Shown here: in pieces, positions 8,407 through 16,094 of the stretch
Numbering within the stretch: the first letter of the stretch is position 1
Layout: each line of letters begins with the position of its first letter
Origin: Blattabacterium cuenoti
GTDB lineage: Bacteria > Bacteroidota > Bacteroidia > Flavobacteriales > Blattabacteriaceae
Reading direction: 5' to 3'
Length of the DNA: 64,000 nt
Assembly: GCF_014252455.1 (NCBI RefSeq)
Contig: NZ_CP060245.1
Span: 427,234 to 491,233 of the forward strand
Translations under genes and position numbers: made by a program
The notes under the pieces: model-generated
What the model was told of the DNA's origin: nothing
What the model saw: only the letters and a program-made list of their open reading frames with translations
Databases searched by the model: none

Positions 8407-8839
8407 TCTTTTTTTTTTTTAAAATTATTATATTTGTCATTTTACAAAAACTAATATTTTTTTTATATTCATTATATATATGAATTTTTATTAAATGAAG
8501 AGTTTTCCCTTTATGAATAATTTTAGCTTTTGCAAATAATATTCCTTTTTTAATAGATTTTATATGATTGATAGAAAATTCTATATTAAATACATTAAAT
8601 ATTTTATAATCTACTTGTAAGTTTGATAAAGTACTACCTATACTTTCTGCTAAAGAAACTATAGCACCACCATGAAGATATCCAATTGGTTGAAGTAATT
8701 TTTTTCTATTTATAAACATATTCCCTGTTAAAGTATTTTTTCCTATATTAATATATTTAATTTTTAAAGTATTCATTAATGTATTTTTATTAAAACGATT
8801 TAATCGTTTTAATAATTTTATTTTATTTATTTTTTTCAT
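8354..8839 (-). CDS. PaaI-type hotdog thioesterase, probable DHNA-CoA hydrolase
   Basis: The 161-residue protein has the hotdog-fold signature GYLHGGAIVSLAESIGSTLSN, where the HGG turn and the Glu in SLAES form the active site of the PaaI/YbdB/MenI group. Next to isochorismate synthase, the likely job is hydrolysis of 1,4-dihydroxy-2-naphthoyl-CoA in menaquinone synthesis; this is inference from context. The normal domain ends around residue 140, near IIILKKKK. The remaining tail is read through an A12 run (8409-8420) and then out of frame across the first 53 bases of menF. With 13 As the protein would stop at once after the lysines; with 11 As it would be fused to MenF. Confidence 0.75.
   Translation of the reverse strand: MKKINKIKLLKRLNRFNKNTLMNTLKIKYINIGKNTLTGNMFINRKKLLQPIGYLHGGAIVSLAESIGSTLSNLQVDYKIFNVFNIEFSINHIKSIKKGILFAKAKIIHKGKTLHLIKIHIYNEYKKNISFCKMTNIIILKKKKNDRTYLEKNTSKNYKEL
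8409..8420 (-). repeat. A12 homopolymer at the thioesterase/menF junction
   Basis: Twelve consecutive As on the coding (minus) strand, immediately before the menF ATG. The three possible frames give a 161-residue thioesterase with a frame-shifted tail (A12), an in-frame thioesterase-MenF fusion (A11), or a short thioesterase ending directly (A13). Such runs are prone to RNA-polymerase slippage in A+T-rich endosymbionts. Confidence 0.8.
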
Positions 8840-8893
8840 AATAAAATAATTATTATGAATTTTATTTTTTTAATCAATTTACAATAAAAAAAT

Positions 8894-8912
8894 TTTTTTG
8901 ACTGTCAAAAAA
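8894..8912. promoter_or_regulatory. Palindrome in front of idi
   Basis: A perfect inverted repeat, TTTTTTGAC-T-GTCAAAAAA, ends 11 bases before the idi ATG. The centre TTGACTGTCAA could be a protein-binding site or form a 5'-UTR hairpin. It is too close to the start to be a terminator of an upstream plus-strand gene, since the neighbour upstream is divergent. No regulator can be assigned. Confidence 0.4.
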
Positions 8913-8923
8913 TTAAAAATAAA

Positions 8924-9457
8924 ATGAATAAAAAAAAAGATTTTATTCCTTTAATAGGAAAAGGAAATAAAATTATTGGTTTTGAAAAAAAAAAAACAAT
9001 TCATATCAAAGGATTATTACATAGTGCTGTTTCTGTTTTTATTTTTCATCCAAAAAAAAATAAATCTATGTTAATGTTACAAAAAAGATCATCAAAAAAA
9101 TATCATTCTTCATTACTTTGGACTAATACATGTTGTAGTCATCCTAGAAAAAATGAATCTCTTTTAAAGGCAGCACATCGTTGTTTAATTGAAGAAATGG
9201 GTTTTGATTGTTTTTTAGAAAAAAAATTTAATTTTACTTATCATGTTATATTAAAAAATGGATTAATAGAATATGAATTAGATCATGTTTTTGTAGGATA
9301 TTATGCATATTCTCCTATAATTAATTATAAAGAAGTAGAAAAATGGAAATGGATATCATTAAAAAAATTAATTAAAAATATTCGTCTTTTTCCGGAATAT
9401 TATACTATTTGGCTAAAAATTATTATAAATAATTATTTACAAAAATTATATTTTTAA
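8924..9457 (+). CDS. idi: Isopentenyl-diphosphate delta-isomerase, type I
   Basis: Type I Idi interconverts isopentenyl and dimethylallyl diphosphate, the building blocks for the menaquinone side chain, undecaprenyl phosphate and the tRNA dimethylallyl group added by MiaA (encoded nearby). The 177-residue protein has the family's Nudix-like fold. The active-site motif TNTCCSHP places the catalytic cysteine at Cys71, the Nudix-like helix reads AAHRCLIEEMGF, and the metal/catalytic acidic block EYELDHVF is at 116-123. Length matches the bacterial family. It is followed after seven bases by the PTPS-type gene, so the two are probably co-transcribed. Confidence 0.92.
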   Translation: MNKKKDFIPLIGKGNKIIGFEKKKTIHIKGLLHSAVSVFIFHPKKNKSMLMLQKRSSKKYHSSLLWTNTCCSHPRKNESLLKAAHRCLIEEMGFDCFLEKKFNFTYHVILKNGLIEYELDHVFVGYYAYSPIINYKEVEKWKWISLKKLIKNIRLFPEYYTIWLKIIINNYLQKLYF

Positions 9458-9464
9458 ACATTTT

Positions 9465-9875
9465 ATGAAAGCGACTATTAGTAGAAAAGGATATTTTAGT
9501 GCAGCACATAGACTTTATAATTCTAATTGGAATTATAAAAAAAATATTGAAACATTTGGAAAATGTGCTTTTTTAAATTATCATGGACATAATTATGAAT
9601 ATATAGTTAGTCTTACGGGAGAAATTAATCCAGAAACTGGATTTATTTTTAATTTACAAAAATTAAAAAATATTCTTTATGAAGAAATAGAAAATATTTT
9701 TGATCATAAAAATATTAACTTAGATATTAAATATTTTTTGAATATTAATCCTACAATAGAAAATATTGTTATTTTTATATGGGACAAAATAAGAAAAAAA
9801 ATATCTTTTAATTTAAAATTAGAAATAACTTTATATGAAACTATCAATAATTTTGTAAAATATGAAGGAAAATAA
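9465..9875 (+). CDS. 6-pyruvoyltetrahydropterin synthase / QueD family
   Basis: The 136-residue protein belongs to the PTPS/QueD superfamily acting on dihydroneopterin triphosphate. The zinc ligands are His15 (in FSAAHRL) and His40/His42 (YHGHNY); the catalytic cysteine is Cys34 in FGKCAFLNYHGHNY. The other catalytic pair is DHKNIN, and YETINNF near the C-terminus holds the pterin-anchoring Glu. The C-x5-HGH spacing and the blocks GEINPETG and DHKNIN resemble animal 6-pyruvoyl-tetrahydropterin synthase more than E. coli QueD, which has C-x3-HGH. The product may be 6-pyruvoyl-tetrahydropterin or 6-carboxy-tetrahydropterin for queuosine; sequence alone does not decide. Its last codons overlap gcvT by 14 bases. 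Confidence 0.82.
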   Translation: MKATISRKGYFSAAHRLYNSNWNYKKNIETFGKCAFLNYHGHNYEYIVSLTGEINPETGFIFNLQKLKNILYEEIENIFDHKNINLDIKYFLNINPTIENIVIFIWDKIRKKISFNLKLEITLYETINNFVKYEGK

Positions 9876-10953
9876 ACTTTTTAAAAAAACAATTTTATAT
9901 GATAATCATATACAATTAGGAGCAAAAATAATTTCTTATTCCGGATATTATATGCCACTTCAATATTTTTCTTCATTAAAAGAACATATGGCTGTTAGAA
10001 ATTCAATAGGATTATTTGATATTAGTCATATGGGAAAATTTATTTTAGAAGGAATTAATTCTAATAATTTACTTCAATATTTAACATCTAATGATGTTTC
10101 TAAAATAAAACCAAATCAAGCTCAATATTCATGTTTAATTAATCATTATGGAGGAATTATAGATGATTTAATTATTTATAAAATTTCAGAAAAAAAATTT
10201 TTACTTATAGTTAATGCAATTAATATTGAAAAAAATAAAATATGGATAAAAAAATATATTAAAAATAATATAAATTTTATTGATGTTACTCAAGAATATT
10301 CTCTTTTATCCATACAAGGACCAAAAACTTTTAAGTTAATTCAAAAATTAACAAATATTCCATTAAATAAAATTCCATATTTTCATTTTAAAATAGGTAA
10401 ATTTGCAGGAATAAATAATATATTTATTTCTAATACAGGATATACTGGATCTAGTGGAATAGAAATATATATTCATAATAAATATGCAAAAAAAATATGG
10501 AATGAGATTTTATCAACAAATTTATCAATAATTCCTTGTGGAATTGCCAGTAGAGATTCATTAAGATTAGAAATGGGATATCGTTTATATGGAAAAGATA
10601 TTTCTGAAGAAACTTCCCCTATAGAAGCTGGATTATCATGGATTACTAAATTTAATAAAAAATTTATAGCTAAAAAAATATTACAAAAACAAAAAAAAAA
10701 AGGAACTAAAAAAAAATTTATTTCTTTTATCATAGAAAAAGAAAAAGTAATACCTAGATCAGGATATTTATTAAAAAATAAAAATAATTGTATTATTGGA
10801 AAAGTTACTTCTGGTAATTTTTCACCTATTTTAAAAAAAGGGATTGGATTAGCATATATTGAAAATAATCATCAATTAAATCATATTTTTTTTACAAAAA
10901 AAAATAAAAATATTCCTATAAAATTAGTAAAATTACCCTTCATTCAAATTTAA
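9862..10953 (+). CDS. gcvT: Aminomethyltransferase, glycine cleavage T protein
   Basis: GcvT takes the aminomethyl group from lipoyl-H protein, releases ammonia and gives 5,10-methylene-tetrahydrofolate. The 363-residue protein shows SGYYMPLQY near the start, the GLFDISHMGK block, GGIIDDLIIYK with the catalytic aspartate, the SLLSIQGP turn and RDSLRLEMGYRLYGKDI with SPIEAGL. These are all hallmark folate-binding segments. It works with Lpd, encoded later in the window, and with GcvP/GcvH, which are not seen here. The ATG lies inside the end of the PTPS gene (14-base overlap), and KKTILYDNHIQLGAKI right after it aligns with the normal family N-terminus, so the start is well supported. Confidence 0.93.
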   Translation: MKENKLFKKTILYDNHIQLGAKIISYSGYYMPLQYFSSLKEHMAVRNSIGLFDISHMGKFILEGINSNNLLQYLTSNDVSKIKPNQAQYSCLINHYGGIIDDLIIYKISEKKFLLIVNAINIEKNKIWIKKYIKNNINFIDVTQEYSLLSIQGPKTFKLIQKLTNIPLNKIPYFHFKIGKFAGINNIFISNTGYTGSSGIEIYIHNKYAKKIWNEILSTNLSIIPCGIASRDSLRLEMGYRLYGKDISEETSPIEAGLSWITKFNKKFIAKKILQKQKKKGTKKKFISFIIEKEKVIPRSGYLLKNKNNCIIGKVTSGNFSPILKKGIGLAYIENNHQLNHIFFTKKNKNIPIKLVKLPFIQI

Positions 10954-10982
10954 TTTGTATTTAATTTTTAATTAAAAACTAT

Positions 10983-12323
10983 ATTACTTATTTATATCAT
11001 TTTAAAAAAAATCTTTTATTATTAATTCCTATTTTTCTCACTCAATTTGGAGTAATAATTGTCAATTTTTCTGATAATATAATGATTGGATCTTTAGGAA
11101 AAAAAGCTTTAGCTTCAATTTCATTATCTAATGCTGTGTTTTTTATAATTATTATTTTTGGATTAGGAATGTCTAGTGGAATATCTGTTCTAATAGCCTC
11201 TGTAGAGGCTGAAAAAAATTATAAAAAAGGAGCTATAATTTTTTATCATGGATTAATAATTAATTTTCTTTTATCCATACTTATGTATGGAGCTATATAT
11301 ATTTTTTTTTTTATTTTTCCTTATTTAGGACAACCTAAAAATATTTTTTATGAAACTAAATCTTTTTTAAAAATTATTTCTATCTCTTTTTTTCCATGGA
11401 TGATATTTGAAATTTTTAGAAAATTTTCAGAAGGATTATCATTAATATATCCTAGTTTTATTATTACTTGGATTTCCGCATTAATTAATATAATTTTTAA
11501 TTATTTATTTATTCATGGATTTTATCATTTTCCAAAATTAGGTTTTTTAGGTGTAGCATATGCTACTTTAATATCTCGTATAAGTATGTTAATCGGTATT
11601 TATTTTTTATTATACCAATATAAAAAAGTTCGTAATTATTTTTTTTATTTAAAATATTATTTATATAATAAAAAATATTTAAAAAAAATACTAAAAATAG
11701 GTGTCCCTTCTGGTCTTCATATGTTATTTGAAATGAGTGCTTTTTCTATGTCATCTTTTATATCTGGAAAATGTGGAATAAAAGAATTAGCAGCACATCA
11801 AATAGTTATTAATTTAGTTTCTTCTACTTTTCTTTTATGTTCAGGATTTTCTATAGTTGCAACAATTAGAATAGGAAATAAATTTGCATTACAAAATTAT
11901 TTTGAATTAAGAAAAATAGGATGGTCTATAATATATATGGGAATTATATTTATGTCAATATGTAGTTTACTATTTATTTTTTTTCGTAATTATATTCCTT
12001 TTTTATATATAAACAATGATAAAGATGTCATTAAAATAACTAAAAAAATAATTATAATTGCTAGTATTTTTCAATTATTTGATGGAATACAATCAATTAT
12101 TATTGGAGCTTTAAGAGGAATTCAAGATGTTAATATTCCTATGTGGATTAGTTTTTTTTCTTATTGGATAATCGCTCTACCAATTGGATATTTTTTTTCT
12201 ATATATTTAAAAATGGGGAGTATAGGTGTTTGGAGTGGATTAGGACTTGGAATTACTATATCATCTATTTTATTAATCAATAGATATAATATTTTAACAA
12301 AAAAAATTTTAAAAAAAAATTAA
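10983..12323 (+). CDS. MATE-family efflux transporter with non-ATG start
   Basis: A multidrug and toxin extrusion antiporter with about twelve hydrophobic segments and the MATE blocks DNIMIGSLG, AHQIVINLV and RGIQDVNIPM. The first ATG (11082) would delete the first helix. The same frame is open back to 10965 and encodes HFKKNLLLLIPIFLTQFG followed by VIIVNFSDNIM, the normal family N-terminus. No ATG, GTG or TTG exists in that extension, so I place the start at ATT 10983, giving about 446 residues, the usual length. ATT is inferred; ATT 10971 is also possible. The transported compound is unknown. It lies about 30 bases after gcvT and is probably co-transcribed with it. Confidence 0.82.
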   Translation: MTYLYHFKKNLLLLIPIFLTQFGVIIVNFSDNIMIGSLGKKALASISLSNAVFFIIIIFGLGMSSGISVLIASVEAEKNYKKGAIIFYHGLIINFLLSILMYGAIYIFFFIFPYLGQPKNIFYETKSFLKIISISFFPWMIFEIFRKFSEGLSLIYPSFIITWISALINIIFNYLFIHGFYHFPKLGFLGVAYATLISRISMLIGIYFLLYQYKKVRNYFFYLKYYLYNKKYLKKILKIGVPSGLHMLFEMSAFSMSSFISGKCGIKELAAHQIVINLVSSTFLLCSGFSIVATIRIGNKFALQNYFELRKIGWSIIYMGIIFMSICSLLFIFFRNYIPFLYINNDKDVIKITKKIIIIASIFQLFDGIQSIIIGALRGIQDVNIPMWISFFSYWIIALPIGYFFSIYLKMGSIGVWSGLGLGITISSILLINRYNILTKKILKKN

Positions 12324-12348
12324 ATAAATCTATCATTAAAAATATTTA

Positions 12349-12389
12349 TATATTTGTTTTTATTTTATGGTTTTTCAATGATTGAAAAA
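12349..12389 (+). promoter_or_regulatory. Possible -7 element and leader hairpin of the DEAD-box helicase gene
   Basis: TATATTTG at 12349-12356 fits the Bacteroidetes -7 consensus TAnnTTTG. A perfect 9-bp inverted repeat, TTTTTCAAT-G-ATTGAAAAA (12371-12389), follows and would fall in the 5' leader just before the ATG at 12399. It might instead act as a terminator of the MATE transcript, since AATTTTTT follows it. No convincing -33 TTTG is seen. Confidence 0.35.
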
Positions 12390-12398
12390 TAATTTTTT

Positions 12399-14015
12399 AT
12401 GAAAACCTTTAAAGAATATAATTTTTTTAATAATAAAATTATTACAGCTTTAGAAGAAATTAAATTTAAAAATCCTACTCCTATACAAAAAAAAGTTATT
12501 CCATTTTTATTAAAAAATAAAAAAGATCTTATAGCTTTAGCTCAAACAGGAACAGGAAAAACAGCTGCTTTTAGTTTACCAATTATACAACAATTAAATT
12601 TAAATGATTCTTTTCCTCAAGCTATAATTTTATGTCCAACTAGAGAACTTTGTATACAAATTACACATGATCTTATCCGTTTTTCTAAATATATATCATT
12701 AAAAATTATTCCATTATATGGAGGAGTAAGTATAGATAATCAAATAAAATATTTAAACAAAAAAAATCATATTATTGTAGGAACTCCTGGAAGAATTCTT
12801 GATTTAATTAAAAGAAAACGATTAAATTTATCCAATATTAAATATTTAGTACTTGATGAAGCAGATGAAATGTTAAATATGGGATTTAAAGAAGAATTAG
12901 ATGCTATTATAGATAAATTACCAAAAAATAGACAAAGTTTATTATTTTCTGCGACTATGTCTAAATATATAAATCTTATTGCACATAATTATTTAATAGA
13001 TCCAATGGAAATTGTTATAGGTAAAAAAAATATTGGATCTAATGATGTTAAACATATTTATTATATAGTAAATAATAAAAATAAATATTTAGCTTTAAAA
13101 CGTATTGTTGATATTAATCCTGAGATTTATGGAATTATATTTTGTAAGACTAGAAAAGAAACTAGAATAATCGCAGAATCTTTAATTCAAGATGGTTATA
13201 ATGCAGATGCACTTTATGGAGATCTTTCACAAAAACAACGTGAATCTGTTATGAATAGATTTAAAACTAAAATATTACAATTTTTAGTAGCCACAGATAT
13301 TGCTGCTCGTGGAATAGATGTTAATGATATAACTCATGTTATTAATTATAATCTTCCATATGAAAGTAAAATTTATGTACATAGAAGTGGTCGTACTGGA
13401 AGAGCTGGAAATACAGGAATATCTATTTGTATCATTCATTATAATGAAACTTATTTTTTAAAAGAATTTGAAAAAAAAATTGGAAAAAGTTTTGAACAAA
13501 TTCAAATTCCTTCTGGAAAAGAAATATGTGAAAAACAATTATTACATTTTATAAAAAAAATAAAAAAAGTAATAGTTAACGATAAATATATGAATGATTA
13601 TCTTCCACAAATTCAACAAGAATTAGAATTATTTAATAAAAAAGAATTAATAAAAAGATTTTCTTTTATTGAATTTAACCGTTATCTTTCTTCTTATAAA
13701 GATTCTAAAAATCTTAATATTTTTTATTCTAAAAATTTTAATAAAAAATCTTTTTATTCTAAAAATTCTAACAAAAAATCTTTTTATTCTAAATTATTTA
13801 TAAATATAGGATATAAAGATAATTTAACAAAATTAAAATTAATTCATTTAATTAATCAATCTATAAAGAATTCACGTATTAATATTGGAAATATAGAAAT
13901 TTTATCTAATTTTTCTTTATTTGAAATAGAAAAACGTTATCAAAAAAAAATATTGATAGGTATGAGTAAGATTAATCATTTTAGAAAACCTATTACTATC
14001 GAAATTAAAAATTAA
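12399..14015 (+). CDS. deaD: DEAD-box RNA helicase with DbpA-type RNA-binding domain
   Basis: The 538-residue ATP-dependent RNA helicase has the Q motif (NPTPIQKKVIP), motif I AQTGTGKT, PTREL, GTPGR, motif II DEAD in VLDEADEML, motif III SAT, and motif VI HRSGRTGRAG, spread over two RecA domains (to about residue 370). The end (about 465-535) resembles the DbpA/CsdA RNA-binding domain. Such proteins remodel rRNA during ribosome assembly or help mRNA decay. A 30-bp tandem repeat sits in the linker (about residues 440-465), giving FYSKN.NKKS units. The gene has its own possible promoter and leader hairpin. DeaD versus RhlE/DbpA naming is uncertain. Confidence 0.88.
   Translation: MKTFKEYNFFNNKIITALEEIKFKNPTPIQKKVIPFLLKNKKDLIALAQTGTGKTAAFSLPIIQQLNLNDSFPQAIILCPTRELCIQITHDLIRFSKYISLKIIPLYGGVSIDNQIKYLNKKNHIIVGTPGRILDLIKRKRLNLSNIKYLVLDEADEMLNMGFKEELDAIIDKLPKNRQSLLFSATMSKYINLIAHNYLIDPMEIVIGKKNIGSNDVKHIYYIVNNKNKYLALKRIVDINPEIYGIIFCKTRKETRIIAESLIQDGYNADALYGDLSQKQRESVMNRFKTKILQFLVATDIAARGIDVNDITHVINYNLPYESKIYVHRSGRTGRAGNTGISICIIHYNETYFLKEFEKKIGKSFEQIQIPSGKEICEKQLLHFIKKIKKVIVNDKYMNDYLPQIQQELELFNKKELIKRFSFIEFNRYLSSYKDSKNLNIFYSKNFNKKSFYSKNSNKKSFYSKLFINIGYKDNLTKLKLIHLINQSIKNSRINIGNIEILSNFSLFEIEKRYQKKILIGMSKINHFRKPITIEIKN
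13721..13790 (+). repeat. 30-bp in-frame tandem repeat inside deaD
   Basis: Two 30-base units (13721-13750 and 13751-13780) differ at only two bases. A third partial copy of 13 bases follows. Each unit encodes ten residues, FYSKN(F/S)NKKS. It lies in the linker before the C-terminal RNA-binding domain and keeps the frame. Confidence 0.9.
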
Positions 14016-14025
14016 AATTTTATAA

Positions 14026-15114
14026 ATGGCAGGTAATACTTTTGGCAAGTTATTTAAAGTAACTACTTTTGGAGAAAGTCATGGAAATGCTTTAGGTGGA
14101 ATTATTGATGGATGTCCAGCAGGAATAACACTGGATTTTAAAAAAATTCAACAAGAATTAAACCGTAGAAAACCTGGACAATCTACTATTGTATCTAATA
14201 GAAATGAACCTGATAAAGTTAAATTTCTTTCTGGAATATTAAATAATCAAACAACAGGAACTCCTATTGGATTTATTATTTATAATAAAGATCATAAATC
14301 TGATGATTATTCTCATATTAAAAATATCTATCGTCCTTCTCATTCAGATTTTACATATGAAAAAAAATATGGAATTAGAGATTATAAAGGTGGAGGACGT
14401 TCTTCCGCTCGTGAAACAATTTGTAGAGTAGTAGCTGGATCTATCGCGAAACAATTAATAAATCATATCCAAATTATATCATATGTTTCTTCTGTAGGAA
14501 AAATATCAATTAATCAATCTTATCATAATCTTAATTTATCTAAAGATAATATCGAAAAATCACCTATTAGATGTCCAGATCCAGAAATATCAGAAAAAAT
14601 GATATCTAAAATTAAAAAAATTAAAAAACAAGGAGATACTATTGGTGGAATTATTACATGTATTATAAAAAATGTTCCTATAGGCATAGGAGAACCTATT
14701 TTTAATAAATTACATGCAGAATTAGCAAAAGCGATGTTATCTATTAATGCAGTAAAAGGATTTGAATATGGAAGTGGTTTTATGGGAACACAATTAACAG
14801 GATCACAACATAATGATTTTTTTAATAAAGATGGAACTACTAAAACTAATTTTTCTGGAGGAATTCAAGGAGGAATATCTAATGGAATGGATATTAATTT
14901 TAGAGTAGCTTTTAAACCTGTAGCAACTATAATGAAAAAACAAACAAGTATAGATAAAAATGGAAATTTAATTTCTATAGAAGGAAAAGGGAGACATGAT
15001 CCGTGTGTTCTACCAAGAGCTGTTCCTATTGTAGAATCTATGACAGCATTAGTATTAGTAGATTATTGGATGTATAATAAATTATCTAAATATTCATTAA
15101 TTAAAAAAAATTGA
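14026..15114 (+). CDS. aroC: Chorismate synthase
   Basis: AroC converts 5-enolpyruvylshikimate-3-phosphate to chorismate with reduced FMN as cofactor, ending the shikimate pathway. The 362-residue protein starts with the characteristic [18 protein letters not shown], which contains the first active-site histidine. It continues with [34 protein letters not shown], and near the end [15 protein letters not shown]. Together with aroE and menF in this window it supplies chorismate for aromatic amino acids, folate and menaquinone. Its TGA stop overlaps the TTG start of miaA (TTGA). Length and motif set are complete. Confidence 0.96.
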   Translation: MAGNTFGKLFKVTTFGESHGNALGGIIDGCPAGITLDFKKIQQELNRRKPGQSTIVSNRNEPDKVKFLSGILNNQTTGTPIGFIIYNKDHKSDDYSHIKNIYRPSHSDFTYEKKYGIRDYKGGGRSSARETICRVVAGSIAKQLINHIQIISYVSSVGKISINQSYHNLNLSKDNIEKSPIRCPDPEISEKMISKIKKIKKQGDTIGGIITCIIKNVPIGIGEPIFNKLHAELAKAMLSINAVKGFEYGSGFMGTQLTGSQHNDFFNKDGTTKTNFSGGIQGGISNGMDINFRVAFKPVATIMKKQTSIDKNGNLISIEGKGRHDPCVLPRAVPIVESMTALVLVDYWMYNKLSKYSLIKKN

Positions 15115-16037
15115 AATATAAATTTCTTGTTTCTATAGTAGGACCTACGAGTGTAGGTAAAACATATCTTTCTCTTTTTTTAGCTAAAAAATTAAAAACA
15201 GAAATTTTATCTTGTGATTCTAGACAATTCTATAAAGAATTAAAAATAGGATCTGCTAGACCTTCTTTAAAAGAATTAAAATTAATACCTCATCATTTTA
15301 TAGGACATTTGTCTATCCATAAAATATATAATGCTAAAATTTTTGAAAAAGATTTTTTTAAAAAAATTCAAAAATTATTTAATAAATATTCTATTTTAAT
15401 TATGGTTGGAGGGTCCGGATTATATGAAAAAGCGGCTACAACAGGATTATCAAATATTCCTAATATTAATTTAAATATTAGAAATAATTTAATTTTTAAT
15501 TTTAAAAAAAAAGGAATTTTTTTTTTACAAAAAGAAATAAAAAAAATAGGGAAAATCCCTTCTTATTTAGATATCAAAAATCCAAGACGTTTAATAAGAT
15601 ATTTAGAAATTATTCAATCTACAGGAGAAAAACCTTCTTTTTTTTTTAAAAAAAAAATAAAAAATAAATTTTATAATATTATAAAAATAGGTTTATTTTT
15701 ACCAAAAAATGAAATCATTTTAAGAATTAATGATAGAGTAGAAAAAATGATACAAAGAGGTTTATTTTATGAAGCAAAAAAATATTATCCTTATAGATAT
15801 TTAAATAGTTTACATACTACTATAGGATATAAAGAATTTTTTAATTTTTTAGATTATAAAAAAAATAATTCTTTTTCTAATATTAAAAATATTATTAAAA
15901 ATAATACTATAAAATATGCTAAAAAACAATTAACTTGGTATAAAAAAGATTCTTCTATTATTTGGTTTCATCCTGAAGAAAAAGAAAAAATTCTTTCTTT
16001 TATTTTAAATAAAATAAATGGGCAATACTGGATTTGA
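15111..16037 (+). CDS. miaA: tRNA dimethylallyltransferase (TTG start)
   Basis: MiaA transfers the dimethylallyl group from DMAPP to A37 of tRNAs that read codons beginning with U. The 308-residue protein has P-loop GPTSVGKT at 11-18, the [18 protein letters not shown] substrate block, the GGSGLY motif, and the R-rich region [11 protein letters not shown]. The C-terminal TIGYKEF and [11 protein letters not shown] blocks are also typical. It starts at TTG 15111, overlapping the aroC stop. The reading frame lacks its own stop and runs 19 bases into the antisense of the tRNA-Val gene, ending at TGA 16035-16037. The last five or so residues are thus antisense-tRNA-encoded. DMAPP would come via Idi. 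Confidence 0.93.
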   Translation: MKYKFLVSIVGPTSVGKTYLSLFLAKKLKTEILSCDSRQFYKELKIGSARPSLKELKLIPHHFIGHLSIHKIYNAKIFEKDFFKKIQKLFNKYSILIMVGGSGLYEKAATTGLSNIPNINLNIRNNLIFNFKKKGIFFLQKEIKKIGKIPSYLDIKNPRRLIRYLEIIQSTGEKPSFFFKKKIKNKFYNIIKIGLFLPKNEIILRINDRVEKMIQRGLFYEAKKYYPYRYLNSLHTTIGYKEFFNFLDYKKNNSFSNIKNIIKNNTIKYAKKQLTWYKKDSSIIWFHPEEKEKILSFILNKINGQYWI

Positions 16038-16094
16038 ACCAGTGACCTCCTGCTTGTAAAACAGATGCTCTAAACCAAACTGAGCTAATTGCCC
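16019..16094 (-). tRNA. tRNA-Val(UAC)
   Basis: On the minus strand the 76-base cloverleaf has acceptor GGGCAAT/ATTGCCC, D-stem GCTC/GAGC, anticodon stem TCTGT/GCAGG with loop TTTACAA (anticodon TAC) and T-stem ACTGG/CCAGT with loop TTCAAAT. The discriminator is A and CCA is not encoded. Both flanking genes run into it: folC (same strand) ends with TAG at tRNA bases 8-10, and miaA (opposite strand) ends at 16037. Confidence 0.95.

Noticed and set aside
10473-10733. An 86-codon minus-strand frame
   Set aside because: It is antisense to the conserved core of gcvT and shows no recognisable motif.
13721-13790. Possible CRISPR-like repeats
   Set aside because: They are contiguous 30-bp tandem units without spacers, inside a coding frame.
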